NCBI GenBank assembly: GCA_021772975.1
Contig: JAJFKY010000022.1
Span: 124,001-188,000, forward strand
From: Gammaproteobacteria bacterium
GTDB taxonomy: Bacteria > Pseudomonadota > Gammaproteobacteria > Xanthomonadales > Wenzhouxiangellaceae
Reading direction: 5' to 3'
Length of the DNA: 64,000 nucleotides
Shown: piece after piece, positions 36,418 to 45,044 of the stretch
Layout: every line of letters starts with the position of its first letter
Numbering within the stretch: position 1 is the stretch's first letter
Made by a program: the position numbers and the translations under genes
The notes under the pieces: generated by a model
Database searches by the model: none
The model's input: only the letters and a program-made list of their open reading frames with translations
What the model was told of the DNA's origin: nothing

Positions 36418-37422
36418 ATGTCACGTCATGCATGGGTTAGTGGCGCATCCGGGTTTGTCGGCGTTAATGTGGTGCGGGAACTGGTCAGCCAGGGCTGGCA
36501 GGTCACGATTTTCTGCCGGCCCACCGCCGACCTGCGGGATTTGCAGGATATTCCGGTGGAGGTCCGGCATGGCGATCTGATTAGTGCTGATGATGTCCTC
36601 GCTTCGATGCCCGAAAACACCGATACCGTATTTCATATCGCGGCTGACACCAGTGTCTGGTCGCGGCATAACGACCGGCAGACCAGAGTCAATGTGGCCG
36701 GTACCCGGCATGTGCTGGCAGCCGCCGCCCAGCGTGGCGTGCGCCGCATGGTGCATACCTCCAGTTTTGCCACCTGGGGCATCCAATCCGGTATTATCAA
36801 TGAAAACACCCCGCCAAGCACAACCCATCACTGGATCAATTACATCAAGAGCAAATGCCTGGCGCGTGATCTGGTACTGGAGGCGGTAGCCGGCGGTCTG
36901 GCAGCGGTGATTATTTGCCCCGGTCATATTCTGGGGCCTTATGACCGGCAAAATTGGGCGCGCCTGTTCATATTGCTGTCGCAGGGCGCACTACCCGGCA
37001 TTCCGCCCGGCTCCGGCGCGTTTTCGGATGTGCGGCAAATCGCCAAAGCACAGATTGCAGCGGCCGATGCCGGTCAACCCGGCGAACAATTTCTGCTGGG
37101 CGGACCATCGGTCAGTTACCTGGCCTTGCTGCAACAGGCCGCGGCGCATTTACAGCTGCCTCAGCCGCAGCGCACCACCCCGGCCTGGCTGCTGAAATGC
37201 GCCGCCCGGGTCATGCAGGCCGGCAGTGTGATCACCGGCAGAGAACCGCGCATCACCCCGGAAGCGGCCGCCATGATCACCAATCACATGCACTGTGACA
37301 GCAGTAAGGCCGAACAGGCGCTGGGCTATCAGCAAACACCGATTTCCGAACTGCTGCAAGTCACATTAGAATGGCTGGATCAGCACAGCTTGCTCGCTAA
37401 AACCTTGCCGGGCAAAAGGTAA
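36418..37422 (+). CDS. NAD-dependent epimerase/dehydratase (extended SDR)
   Basis: The 334-residue Rossmann-fold protein starts with the cofactor motif VSGASGFVGVNVVREL and has the RHGDL and VFHIAAD strands, the MVHTSSFATWG active-site region and a YIKSK motif (Tyr-Lys pair in NYIKSKCLARDLV). It resembles dihydroflavonol-4-reductase or sugar-epimerase type enzymes such as HpnA; the substrate is not known. The ATG at 36418 has GGAG 6 nt upstream; the frame also offers a GTG-preceded ATG at 36403. Confidence 0.88.
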   Translation: MSRHAWVSGASGFVGVNVVRELVSQGWQVTIFCRPTADLRDLQDIPVEVRHGDLISADDVLASMPENTDTVFHIAADTSVWSRHNDRQTRVNVAGTRHVLAAAAQRGVRRMVHTSSFATWGIQSGIINENTPPSTTHHWINYIKSKCLARDLVLEAVAGGLAAVIICPGHILGPYDRQNWARLFILLSQGALPGIPPGSGAFSDVRQIAKAQIAAADAGQPGEQFLLGGPSVSYLALLQQAAAHLQLPQPQRTTPAWLLKCAARVMQAGSVITGREPRITPEAAAMITNHMHCDSSKAEQALGYQQTPISELLQVTLEWLDQHSLLAKTLPGKR

Positions 37423-37428
37423 CGGTAT

Positions 37429-38496
37429 ATGCAACAGGAACTCACCAACCAGTCTGAGCCGCGGGGAGGCAGTCTTAAGATAGAGCACTGCGCCAACTGT
37501 GGCGCGGATATGCAGGGTGCGTATTGCTATCGCTGTGGGCAGGCCAGCCGGCATTTCATCAGATTTTTCCCGGCCATCGTGCGTGAGATTATTGAGGACA
37601 CCCTGGACATTGACGGACGCTTTGGCCGCACCATCTGGACCATCATGTTCCGGCCCGGCCGCGCCACCCGGGATTTTCTCAGTGGCAAACGGGTGCACTA
37701 CACCCCGCCCTTCCGGCTATATCTGTTCACCAGTCTGTTGGCGTTTCTGATGTTCAGCATTGAAGCCGACTACCTCAGCAAAAGCTTCGAAGTCTCAGGC
37801 TCATTCACACCGGGAACCGTCAGTGAGGATAGCAATACCGAAGCTCCAGACGATATCAGCAGTGTTGCCGATAATCCTGACATTACTCCCAAGCCACCCG
37901 CAGCAAGCGACGAAGCGCAAACTGATGACGAAAATGATTTTGTAATCATGTTCGGCTCTGACGGCGAGTGGGACCCGGTCAACAACCCGATAGACATCAA
38001 CTGGCTGCCGGCAAGCATCAACCGGCTGTTCAACAGCGCACTCAGCAATATTGAAAACAATTTTCCACGGATCAAGGAAAACCCGGGTTTACTGATCGAA
38101 AAAGTTATCCAGCTTTTACCGCAGACGCTGTTTTTATTACTGCCGATTTTCGCCGTGATTCTTAAGTTCTTTTATCTATTCGCGAAACGCTATTACATGG
38201 AGCATCTGATTTTCAGCGTGCATGTGCATACCTTTGTACTGATGGTTATGATAGTCGTCACCGGCCTGGATATGCTCACTGACTGGCTCGGCGGTGGTGT
38301 GCAGACCGTTTCCGATATTCTGCAGGGCCTGTTGCTGCTCTGGATCATAGTCTATTTATTTATCGCCCAGAAACGCGTCTATCGGCAAAACTGGTTTTTT
38401 ACCTTCGTTAAATACAACGCCGTTTATTTTACTTATAGCATTCTGCAGGTTATTGCCATTTGCGTAGTGATTGTTATCGGAGCAGCGACGCTGTGA
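37429..38496 (+). CDS. DUF3667 membrane protein with zinc ribbon
   Basis: The 355-residue protein begins with a zinc ribbon (HCANCG...CYRCG, residues about 20-38), then the FRPGRATRDFLSGKRVHYT motif of the DUF3667 family, a first hydrophobic segment, an acidic linker rich in Asp/Glu/Pro (about residues 125-190), and three or more C-terminal membrane helices. The function is unknown. It starts 6 bp after the epimerase gene and its stop overlaps the next start codon (GTGA), so the three genes probably form one transcript. Confidence 0.8.
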   Translation: MQQELTNQSEPRGGSLKIEHCANCGADMQGAYCYRCGQASRHFIRFFPAIVREIIEDTLDIDGRFGRTIWTIMFRPGRATRDFLSGKRVHYTPPFRLYLFTSLLAFLMFSIEADYLSKSFEVSGSFTPGTVSEDSNTEAPDDISSVADNPDITPKPPAASDEAQTDDENDFVIMFGSDGEWDPVNNPIDINWLPASINRLFNSALSNIENNFPRIKENPGLLIEKVIQLLPQTLFLLLPIFAVILKFFYLFAKRYYMEHLIFSVHVHTFVLMVMIVVTGLDMLTDWLGGGVQTVSDILQGLLLLWIIVYLFIAQKRVYRQNWFFTFVKYNAVYFTYSILQVIAICVVIVIGAATL

Positions 38497-38831
38497 CTTC
38501 CCAGGCTGAGACTTCCCAGGCTGTGGCTTACCAGATTATTTATGAGGTTAATCTCAGCGTCGATAGCGAACTGCAACAGGCCTACTCAGAATGGCTGCAA
38601 CAGCATATCCGTCAGATGCTGGCGCTGCCCGGCTTTATTGACGCCCGCTGTTATCGGGTCATTGATCCATTGCCGGCAGGCAAAGTCTGCTGGACCGTTC
38701 AATATGTGCTGACCAATCAGGCATCACTTGATCAATACCTGAAAGAACATGCGGCCAGAATGCGGGAGGATGGCGTGAACCACTTTGGAAACCGCTTCAG
38801 CGCTACGCGCAGAATTTATCAGCCCGTGTGA
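38493..38831 (+). CDS. DUF4286 small cytoplasmic protein
   Basis: The 112-residue protein has the family pattern of DUF4286: YQIIYEVNLSVDSELQQAY near the start, LALPGFIDARCYRVID, and a C-terminal HAARMREDGVNHFGNRFSATRR (as HAARMREDGVN and FGNRFSATRRIY). The fold is ferredoxin-like and probably binds a small ligand; function unknown. I chose the GTG at 38493 because it overlaps the TGA of the DUF3667 gene (GTGA), a typical coupling arrangement; an ATG 33 nt upstream would overlap more. Confidence 0.72.
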   Translation: MTSQAETSQAVAYQIIYEVNLSVDSELQQAYSEWLQQHIRQMLALPGFIDARCYRVIDPLPAGKVCWTVQYVLTNQASLDQYLKEHAARMREDGVNHFGNRFSATRRIYQPV

Positions 38832-38882
38832 CCGCAGAGGAAAACTTAACGCCTGATGCATCGAACACCTGCAGGAAAATAA

Positions 38883-39839
38883 ATGCCCCGCCAGTTGACA
38901 GAGCTACAACATGCGGCTGAGATTATTTATCAGACCATGCCCGCCACGCCACAGTACTGCTGGCCATTGCTGTGTCAGGATTTAGCTACCGAGGTCTGGC
39001 TAAAACACGAAAACCATACCCCGGTCGGAGCCTTCAAAATTCGTGGTGGAATTTATCATTTCCAGCGGCTAATGCAGCGCCAGCCATCGCTCAATGGCAT
39101 CATCTGCGCGACCCGCGGCAACCATGGACAGTCCGTCGCATTTGGCGCCGCCCGCCACAATATCCCGGTCACTATCGTGGTGCCGCACGGCAACAGCCTG
39201 GAAAAAAATGCCGCCATGCAGGCACTGGGCGCGCGCTTGATTGAACACGGTGATGATTTTCAGGCAGCACTGGAATATGCCGGACGACTGCAGCAGGAGC
39301 AGGGTCTGCAGATGGTCAAATCCTTTCATCCCGAGCTGGTCACCGGAGTCGGCACTTACAGCCTGGAGCTGTTCCAGGCTGTGGCTGACATCGATATCTG
39401 CTATGTTCCCATCGGACTGGGCTCCGGCATCTGCGGCATGCTCAAGGCGCGTGATGCACTGGGTTTGAAAACGGCCATCGTCGGCGTGGTCAGCAGTCAT
39501 GCGCCCGCCTACGCGGAATCTTTCCGCCAGCACCAGGCTGTGACCGCCCCTGCCCTGACCAGGATTGCCGACGGCATGGCCTGCAGCACACCGGTCCCCG
39601 CGGCACTGGAGATGATCTACGCCGGTGTTGATCACATGGTGCAGGTCAGTGATGCCGAAGTCCTGAGCGCCATGCGCGTCCTCTACACCACCACCCATAA
39701 TGTTGCCGAAGGCGCCGGCGCGGCCGCCTATGCCGCGGCCTGTCAGGAGCGGGATTTAATTAAAGGCAAAAAAGTCGGCGTGGTACTGAGCGGTGGCAAT
39801 GTCGATAAAGAAATGTTTGCGGCAGCGCTTAACCCATAA
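38883..39839 (+). CDS. Threonine dehydratase-like PLP enzyme
   Basis: The 318-residue cytoplasmic enzyme belongs to the tryptophan-synthase-beta fold family. The PLP lysine is in VGAFKIRGG (about residue 52), followed by TRGNHGQSVAFGA, the glycine loop GLGSGICG (about residues 179-186) and the C-terminal SGGNVD motif. It should deaminate a hydroxy-amino acid such as threonine, serine or hydroxyaspartate; there is no regulatory ACT domain, so it is the catabolic or unregulated type. An AGGA Shine-Dalgarno precedes the ATG. Confidence 0.88.
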   Translation: MPRQLTELQHAAEIIYQTMPATPQYCWPLLCQDLATEVWLKHENHTPVGAFKIRGGIYHFQRLMQRQPSLNGIICATRGNHGQSVAFGAARHNIPVTIVVPHGNSLEKNAAMQALGARLIEHGDDFQAALEYAGRLQQEQGLQMVKSFHPELVTGVGTYSLELFQAVADIDICYVPIGLGSGICGMLKARDALGLKTAIVGVVSSHAPAYAESFRQHQAVTAPALTRIADGMACSTPVPAALEMIYAGVDHMVQVSDAEVLSAMRVLYTTTHNVAEGAGAAAYAAACQERDLIKGKKVGVVLSGGNVDKEMFAAALNP

Positions 39840-39875
39840 TATCTTTGTGCCTGGCTATTTAAGGGAATACTTTTA

Positions 39876-40112
39876 ATGCATCAACGCTCACGGCAGTCCG
39901 GTCAGGCTGACTATCTCATGCTGCTGCTGCGCATCAGACAGGCACGCACCAATAGCCGCACCGGCAAATCATTATCTAAAACCTGCGAGGAATGGCGAGC
40001 AACCGTACAACGTTACGATAGCTTCACCTCACAACAGGAAATGCGCAAAGCCTGTGAACGTTACGAAAGATTTCTGGAGACCGGGATAGCTCCGCCGGGG
40101 ACCTTGCAATAG
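39876..40112 (+). CDS. Small basic hypothetical protein
   Basis: The 78-residue product is helical and basic, with LLLRIRQARTNSRTGKSLS and CERYERFLETG blocks; I do not recognise it. A moderate Shine-Dalgarno (AGGGA) lies 11 nt upstream. It is the last + strand gene before the CRISPR island. It could be a true small gene or a chance frame. Confidence 0.4.
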   Translation: MHQRSRQSGQADYLMLLLRIRQARTNSRTGKSLSKTCEEWRATVQRYDSFTSQQEMRKACERYERFLETGIAPPGTLQ

Positions 40113-40300
40113 CTCTCTCAGTTCCATTAGCTACAATTGCACTTTCACATTTCATCAGTAGGGACATGTTGTCGCTCCTGACAAACTCATGATCTTTAGC
40201 CCAATCATACTGTTAGTATTTCGGATTGTTAATTGGCATTATATTTTATCCGATCATATAAGAACTGTTATGGTATCCGAGCTTTCGAAGGACCATGTGG
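40113..40300. other. Intergenic stretch before the IS3 remnant
   Basis: About 190 bp that is clearly AT-richer than the genes to its left. No gene, promoter or CRISPR repeat was seen; it marks the start of the AT-rich island. Confidence 0.4.
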
Positions 40301-40509
40301 TCAGGCAAAGTTGTATTCATTCAGCCATTGATTGATCACTAGCCGGGCTTCATTCAGGCTTTGGAATAGCCAATGATTCAAACAGCTCTCCGAAAGATCG
40401 AGTTGAAATTCTCATTGTAGGCATTGTGCCAAGAGCTATCTGTTTCAATATAGTGCGTGTTTATGGGCGGCACTTTGAGCCATTGCTGTATCTTCATATT
40501 GAGGTCTAC
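40301..40509 (-). pseudogene. IS3-family transposase fragment (C-terminal integrase part)
   Basis: Read on the - strand the sequence encodes IQQWLK...INTHYIETDSSWHNAYNENFN and, after a one-base frame change near 40378, LNHWLFQSLNEARLVINQWL followed by NEYN and a stop at 40303-40301. These are the tail motifs of IS3-family transposases (xxYIxPGSPWxNGYxESFN and SLxEARxxIxxW). The 5' part is absent, the frame is broken, and the fragment ends exactly where the first CRISPR repeat begins. The family usually has DDE catalysis; the final glutamate region (here N-E-N-F-N) is altered. It is a dead remnant. Confidence 0.8.
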
Positions 40510-43500
40510 GCTGTGAATTGCGGGCAGGCACAAGTCAGTTACAATAGACTCAGGGATTACCGCTGAGCCGCCGTAGTTGTGAATTGCGGGCAGGCACAAG
40601 TCAGTTACAATGCCCAGGGTGTAACAGCGCCATCAGGGCTGGTTGTGAATTGCGGGCAGGCACAAGTCAGTTACAATGTAATCAGTGACCGCCTTTGATG
40701 GCAGGCAGTTGTGAATTGCGGGCAGGCACAAGTCAGTTACAATACGTACCGTGATCGTTGATGGTCTGTCTGTGTTGTGAATTGCGGGCAGGCACAAGTC
40801 AGTTACAATGACTGCCCCCCATTCGTCCGGGCTTTTGATGTTGTGAATTGCGGGCAGGCACAAGTCAGTTACAATTCCAAACGTCCAGCGGATACTGGCA
40901 TGAATGTTGTGAATTGCGGGCAGGCACAAGTCAGTTACAATAAAAGGTTACGCAACACCGATGTATCGAAGTTGTGAATTGCGGGCAGGCACAAGTCAGT
41001 TACAATGAGGCTTTAGTATCGCACTGCCCGATTGTAGTTGTGAATTGCGGGCAGGCACAAGTCAGTTACAATTCAACACGGCACCCATACGCATCCACGC
41101 TAGTTGTGAATTGCGGGCAGGCACAAGTCAGTTACAATCCAGTCGTTGACGGCCAGTAAATCCTGCAAGTTGTGAATTGCGGGCAGGCACAAGTCAGTTA
41201 CAATAATGGTATTAGCCATCGGATGCAGGAAGATGTTGTGAATTGCGGGCAGGCACAAGTCAGTTACAATACTGACTAAGGAAACTCTAATGAGTAATGA
41301 GTTGTGAATTGCGGGCAGGCACAAGTCAGTTACAATAATAAATTTTCAGCATACCGGGTTTACTACGTTGTGAATTGCGGGCAGGCACAAGTCAGTTACA
41401 ATGTGCTCAGTGGACGTACAATAATGACCCTGGTTGTGAATTGCGGGCAGGCACAAGTCAGTTACAATGTATGGGGTGTTTGTTCCGTTAAGCCGCAAGT
41501 TGTGAATTGCGGGCAGGCACAAGTCAGTTACAATCCGATATCGGTGGCTGGCGCGTTGGTCTTAGTTGTGAATTGCGGGCAGGCACAAGTCAGTTACAAT
41601 CTGGGTACTGATTTCACAATCAAACTGAGGGTTGTGAATTGCGGGCAGGCACAAGTCAGTTACAATGAAGCGCGGGAGCACAACAATGGCTAAGAAGTTG
41701 TGAATTGCGGGCAGGCACAAGTCAGTTACAATCCAACCCACGATCAATGCACCAGCTGAAAGGTTGTGAATTGCGGGCAGGCACAAGTCAGTTACAATAG
41801 TCCACGGGTGATGTCTGTACTACAGGTGTTGTGAATTGCGGGCAGGCACAAGTCAGTTACAATCCACACGAATATATCACTTTAACCGAAGTTGTTGTGA
41901 ATTGCGGGCAGGCACAAGTCAGTTACAATCAGAACTGGCTCAATACTTGCAATGTTTACGTTGTGAATTGCGGGCAGGCACAAGTCAGTTACAATGCTGA
42001 TAAATGATATCGCTTCAGTAAGATCGTTGTGAATTGCGGGCAGGCACAAGTCAGTTACAATCACAATAGTGCGGCTCATCATTAATCAAGCGTTGTGAAT
42101 TGCGGGCAGGCACAAGTCAGTTACAATTCAATAAAGATGAATCGCTAAACATGATGCGTTGTGAATTGCGGGCAGGCACAAGTCAGTTACAATAAGACAA
42201 TTGACTTGCTATGAATATTGTGTGTTGTGAATTGCGGGCAGGCACAAGTCAGTTACAATATAAGGAAAATGCTCTCCCGGTAGAAACATGTTGTGAATTG
42301 CGGGCAGGCACAAGTCAGTTACAATAACATCGTGCAACGATCGTATGCCCACCAGGTTGTGAATTGCGGGCAGGCACAAGTCAGTTACAATAATGGTCTA
42401 TGAACATGCAGGTGCTGCTCAGTTGTGAATTGCGGGCAGGCACAAGTCAGTTACAATAGGAAGACTTTTGCAATGGCTTAGAATATTGTTGTGAATTGCG
42501 GGCAGGCACAAGTCAGTTACAATAGCGGCGCGGAAGAGAAACCGATGAACGCTGTTGTGAATTGCGGGCAGGCACAAGTCAGTTACAATTTGAATCGTGA
42601 CGGCCCTTTTGTGACATGCGTTGTGAATTGCGGGCAGGCACAAGTCAGTTACAATTGGATTCCGCGCTACCAATGAGGGGTTCCTGTTGTGAATTGCGGG
42701 CAGGCACAAGTCAGTTACAATTACCTCAGAGAGTTCATCACAGATGAGATCGTTGTGAATTGCGGGCAGGCACAAGTCAGTTACAATTGCGGGCACGCAC
42801 GAGCGGCGGCAACGTAAGTTGTGAATTGCGGGCAGGCACAAGTCAGTTACAATCCGTGGCGTTATTAGCCAGCAGGAATATGCGTTGTGAATTGCGGGCA
42901 GGCACAAGTCAGTTACAATACAACTACGGCGCGATATTAAAAGGCTACGGTTGTGAATTGCGGGCAGGCACAAGTCAGTTACAATAGAGCAGTTCGGTGA
43001 CATTGAGGAGGCGCTGTTGTGAATTGCGGGCAGGCACAAGTCAGTTACAATATGGTTTCATCCTTGTCCATGATTCGGTTGGTTGTGAATTGCGGGCAGG
43101 CACAAGTCAGTTACAATCGGATTAAGAGCCTTGGCGGCAGCGGACCAGTTGTGAATTGCGGGCAGGCACAAGTCAGTTACAATTGAACACCTAAAGAACC
43201 GAGCAATCCCGTAGTTGTGAATTGCGGGCAGGCACAAGTCAGTTACAATGAATAGGCATACAAAAGGACTATGAGCGGTGTTGTGAATTGCGGGCAGGCA
43301 CAAGTCAGTTACAATGTGTTTCATTGAGCCAGTACACAGTTGACAGTTGTGAATTGCGGGCAGGCACAAGTCAGTTACAATCATTTCCAGTCCCATGATA
43401 GATACCGCTCAGTTGTGAATTGCGGGCAGGCACAAGTCAGTTACAATATCCGATTCGCCGCAGGTTATTCTCCTGCAGTTGTGAATTGCGGGCAGGCACA

Positions 43501-43777
43501 AGTCAGTTACAATGATACATTCTTTGCTGAGTGCAAGGCAGATGTTGTGAATTGCGGGCAGGCACAAGTCAGTTACAATTCTGCCTCCGGTATCTGCAGC
43601 CGCTCACGCGTTGTGAATTGCGGGCAGGCACAAGTCAGTTACAATTGAGAACGTAGCCAACCCGGAGCAACGTTAGTTGTGAATTGCGGGCAGGCACAAG
43701 TCAGTTACAATAAGGATGTTGATCAGGTAGCCTCGTTATTAGTTGTGAATTGCGGGCAGGCACAAGTCAGTTACAAT
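40510..43777 (+). CRISPR. Type II-C CRISPR array, 50 repeats and 49 spacers
   Basis: A 36-bp repeat that begins GTTGTGAATTGCGGGCAGGC and ends ACAAGTCAGTTACAAT recurs 50 times. All spacers are 30 nt except two of 29 nt (40942-40970 and 41799-41827). The first repeat (40510-40545) has C instead of T at position 2; every other copy I read is identical. The repeat pairs with the tracrRNA anti-repeat encoded at 48751-48784 only if the array is transcribed on the + strand, so crRNAs run left to right, toward the cas genes. The terminal TACAAT resembles a -10 box. No two spacers are alike. Spacer 35 (42788-42817) starts like the repeat itself. Confidence 0.99.
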
Positions 43778-43806
43778 AGTAATACGCTAACCCGTTGATT
43801 TTTCAG

Positions 43807-43849
43807 AAATAAAAGCCAGCTTTACAGTAACTCGTACTGTAAAGCTGGC
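43807..43849 (-). terminator. Terminator of the cas9-cas1-cas2 operon, inside the cas2 3' end
   Basis: A perfect 15-bp stem (43815-43829 with 43835-43849) with a 5-nt loop is followed on the - strand by CTTTTATTTC, a T-rich tail. The cas2 stop codon is at 43824-43822, so the left arm and loop of the hairpin encode the last residues of Cas2. It lies 37 bp beyond the last CRISPR repeat and could also stop array transcripts moving rightward, since the + strand has GGTTGTTTTTG further on. Confidence 0.85.
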
Positions 43850-44157
43850 GATTCTGGTTGTTTTTGTTCTTTACCAAAGAACACTTCCATTCGGCCAAAT
43901 TGCTTATCTGTCATGCGCAGTAAAAGTACTTCACCTTCTGCGGGCAACACTGAACGGACACGCTGCCGGTGCACATCTGCGTGTTCTTCACTCGCACAAT
44001 GACGCGCGTATACCGAATATTGCAACATGGTAAAACCATCTTTTAACAGTGACGTACGAAATCGTGCGTAAGCTTTGCGTTGTTTTGGAGTCTCAGTTGG
44101 CAAATCAAATAAAGCAACCACCCACACGGTTCTATATCCCCCAAAAATGACTGTCAT
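43822..44157 (-). CDS. cas2: CRISPR-associated protein Cas2 (type II)
   Basis: The 111-residue protein is the structural partner of Cas1 in spacer integration. It has the ferredoxin-like beginning VWVVALFDLPTETPKQRK with the conserved aspartate, ARFRTSLLKDGFTMLQYSVY with the family SV(F/Y) motif, and a C-terminal strand KQFGRMEVFFG. It overlaps the stop of cas1 by 4 nt, consistent with one operon. A terminator hairpin overlaps its last codons. Confidence 0.97.
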   Translation of the reverse strand: MTVIFGGYRTVWVVALFDLPTETPKQRKAYARFRTSLLKDGFTMLQYSVYARHCASEEHADVHRQRVRSVLPAEGEVLLLRMTDKQFGRMEVFFGKEQKQPESPALQYELL

Positions 44158-45044
44158 GAAGAGGGAATTTTCAACAAGCCCCCGTTATCCAGTAACATCC
44201 TTCGCAAACTAGCACAATATTCTTCCAAAGCAACCATCAGCGGTATATTCTTGCGCCTTCCAATTCTTACGGTCTGACTCAAGATAGCAACCAGATCGGC
44301 TTTGGTATTTTTATCCAATATAATATCATCGGACTCACATAAATGCTGGTATACCTGAACATCAACAATTGGGCGCAGAGGCTCTATGATATCGTCGGCT
44401 AAACAAAAGCTGTCATATTGGTTACGATGATGTATGCCCAAAGTCGGATGCAAACCTGCGCCAACCAAAGCCCGGGCACATGCAGAACGGATAATGGTAT
44501 AACCATAGTTCAATAAGCTATTCAGCCCCTCCTGGTTGCGGTCACGCCGAAAACTCTTGCCAAATAGTGCAGGAAAGTAATACCTGGCAGCTTGTGCCTC
44601 GCAATTATCCAAATCATCAGGTTTTACCTGTGAGGCCAATCGTTCGAATATCGGATAGGCTTTGCTAGTACAATATTTCAGTGCATGATGCTGCGCTTGG
44701 ATTTTAGCCTGGATTATCTGCTGCCATGCCTTATATTTTACCTGTCTATCAGCATCGGCTTGTCGCTGCATAGTTTTTGATTGCAACGTATGGCCAGTCA
44801 AGGGCATTAATAAACCGGCAGGCAAATGTTTATTATCGCAAATCAAAACCGCTACGTTCTGTGACAAACATTCAGCCAATAGATGCTGGCTATGGGTAAT
44901 CTGTGTATTGTCAAGAATCAGAAAGCCAATATCCTCAATAGGCACCTGGTGATCTTTACCTTCTTTTGACACAATCACCAATTGATTTAATTTACACTTC
45001 AAATGTGCAGCACTAGCTATATGAATAATTCGTTTAATCATCAC
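44154..45044 (-). CDS. cas1: CRISPR-associated integrase Cas1 (type II)
   Basis: The 296-residue metal-dependent integrase inserts new spacers into the array with Cas2. The type II pattern is clear: an N-terminal strand domain, CEAQAARYYFPALFGKSF with the catalytic glutamate, SLLNYGYTIIRSACARALVG, LHPTLGIHHRNQYDSFCLADD with the catalytic histidine and aspartate, and IIEPLRPIVD. The start overlaps the end of cas9 by 11 nt. No cas4 or csn2 is present, so the locus is type II-C. Confidence 0.97.
   Translation of the reverse strand: MMIKRIIHIASAAHLKCKLNQLVIVSKEGKDHQVPIEDIGFLILDNTQITHSQHLLAECLSQNVAVLICDNKHLPAGLLMPLTGHTLQSKTMQRQADADRQVKYKAWQQIIQAKIQAQHHALKYCTSKAYPIFERLASQVKPDDLDNCEAQAARYYFPALFGKSFRRDRNQEGLNSLLNYGYTIIRSACARALVGAGLHPTLGIHHRNQYDSFCLADDIIEPLRPIVDVQVYQHLCESDDIILDKNTKADLVAILSQTVRIGRRKNIPLMVALEEYCASLRRMLLDNGGLLKIPSS

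Noticed and set aside
39069-39698. 209-residue antisense frame in the dehydratase gene
   Set aside because: It is an antisense shadow with no Shine-Dalgarno and no family features.
40633-43648. Several open frames on both strands made of repeated MCLPAIHN- or NCGQAQVSYN-like peptides
   Set aside because: The CRISPR unit is 66 bp, a multiple of three, so the repeats keep long frames open by chance. They are not protein genes.
40510-43777. Self-targeting spacers against this window
   Set aside because: No obvious match was seen while reading, but an exhaustive search of 49 spacers by eye is not reliable, so no claim is made.
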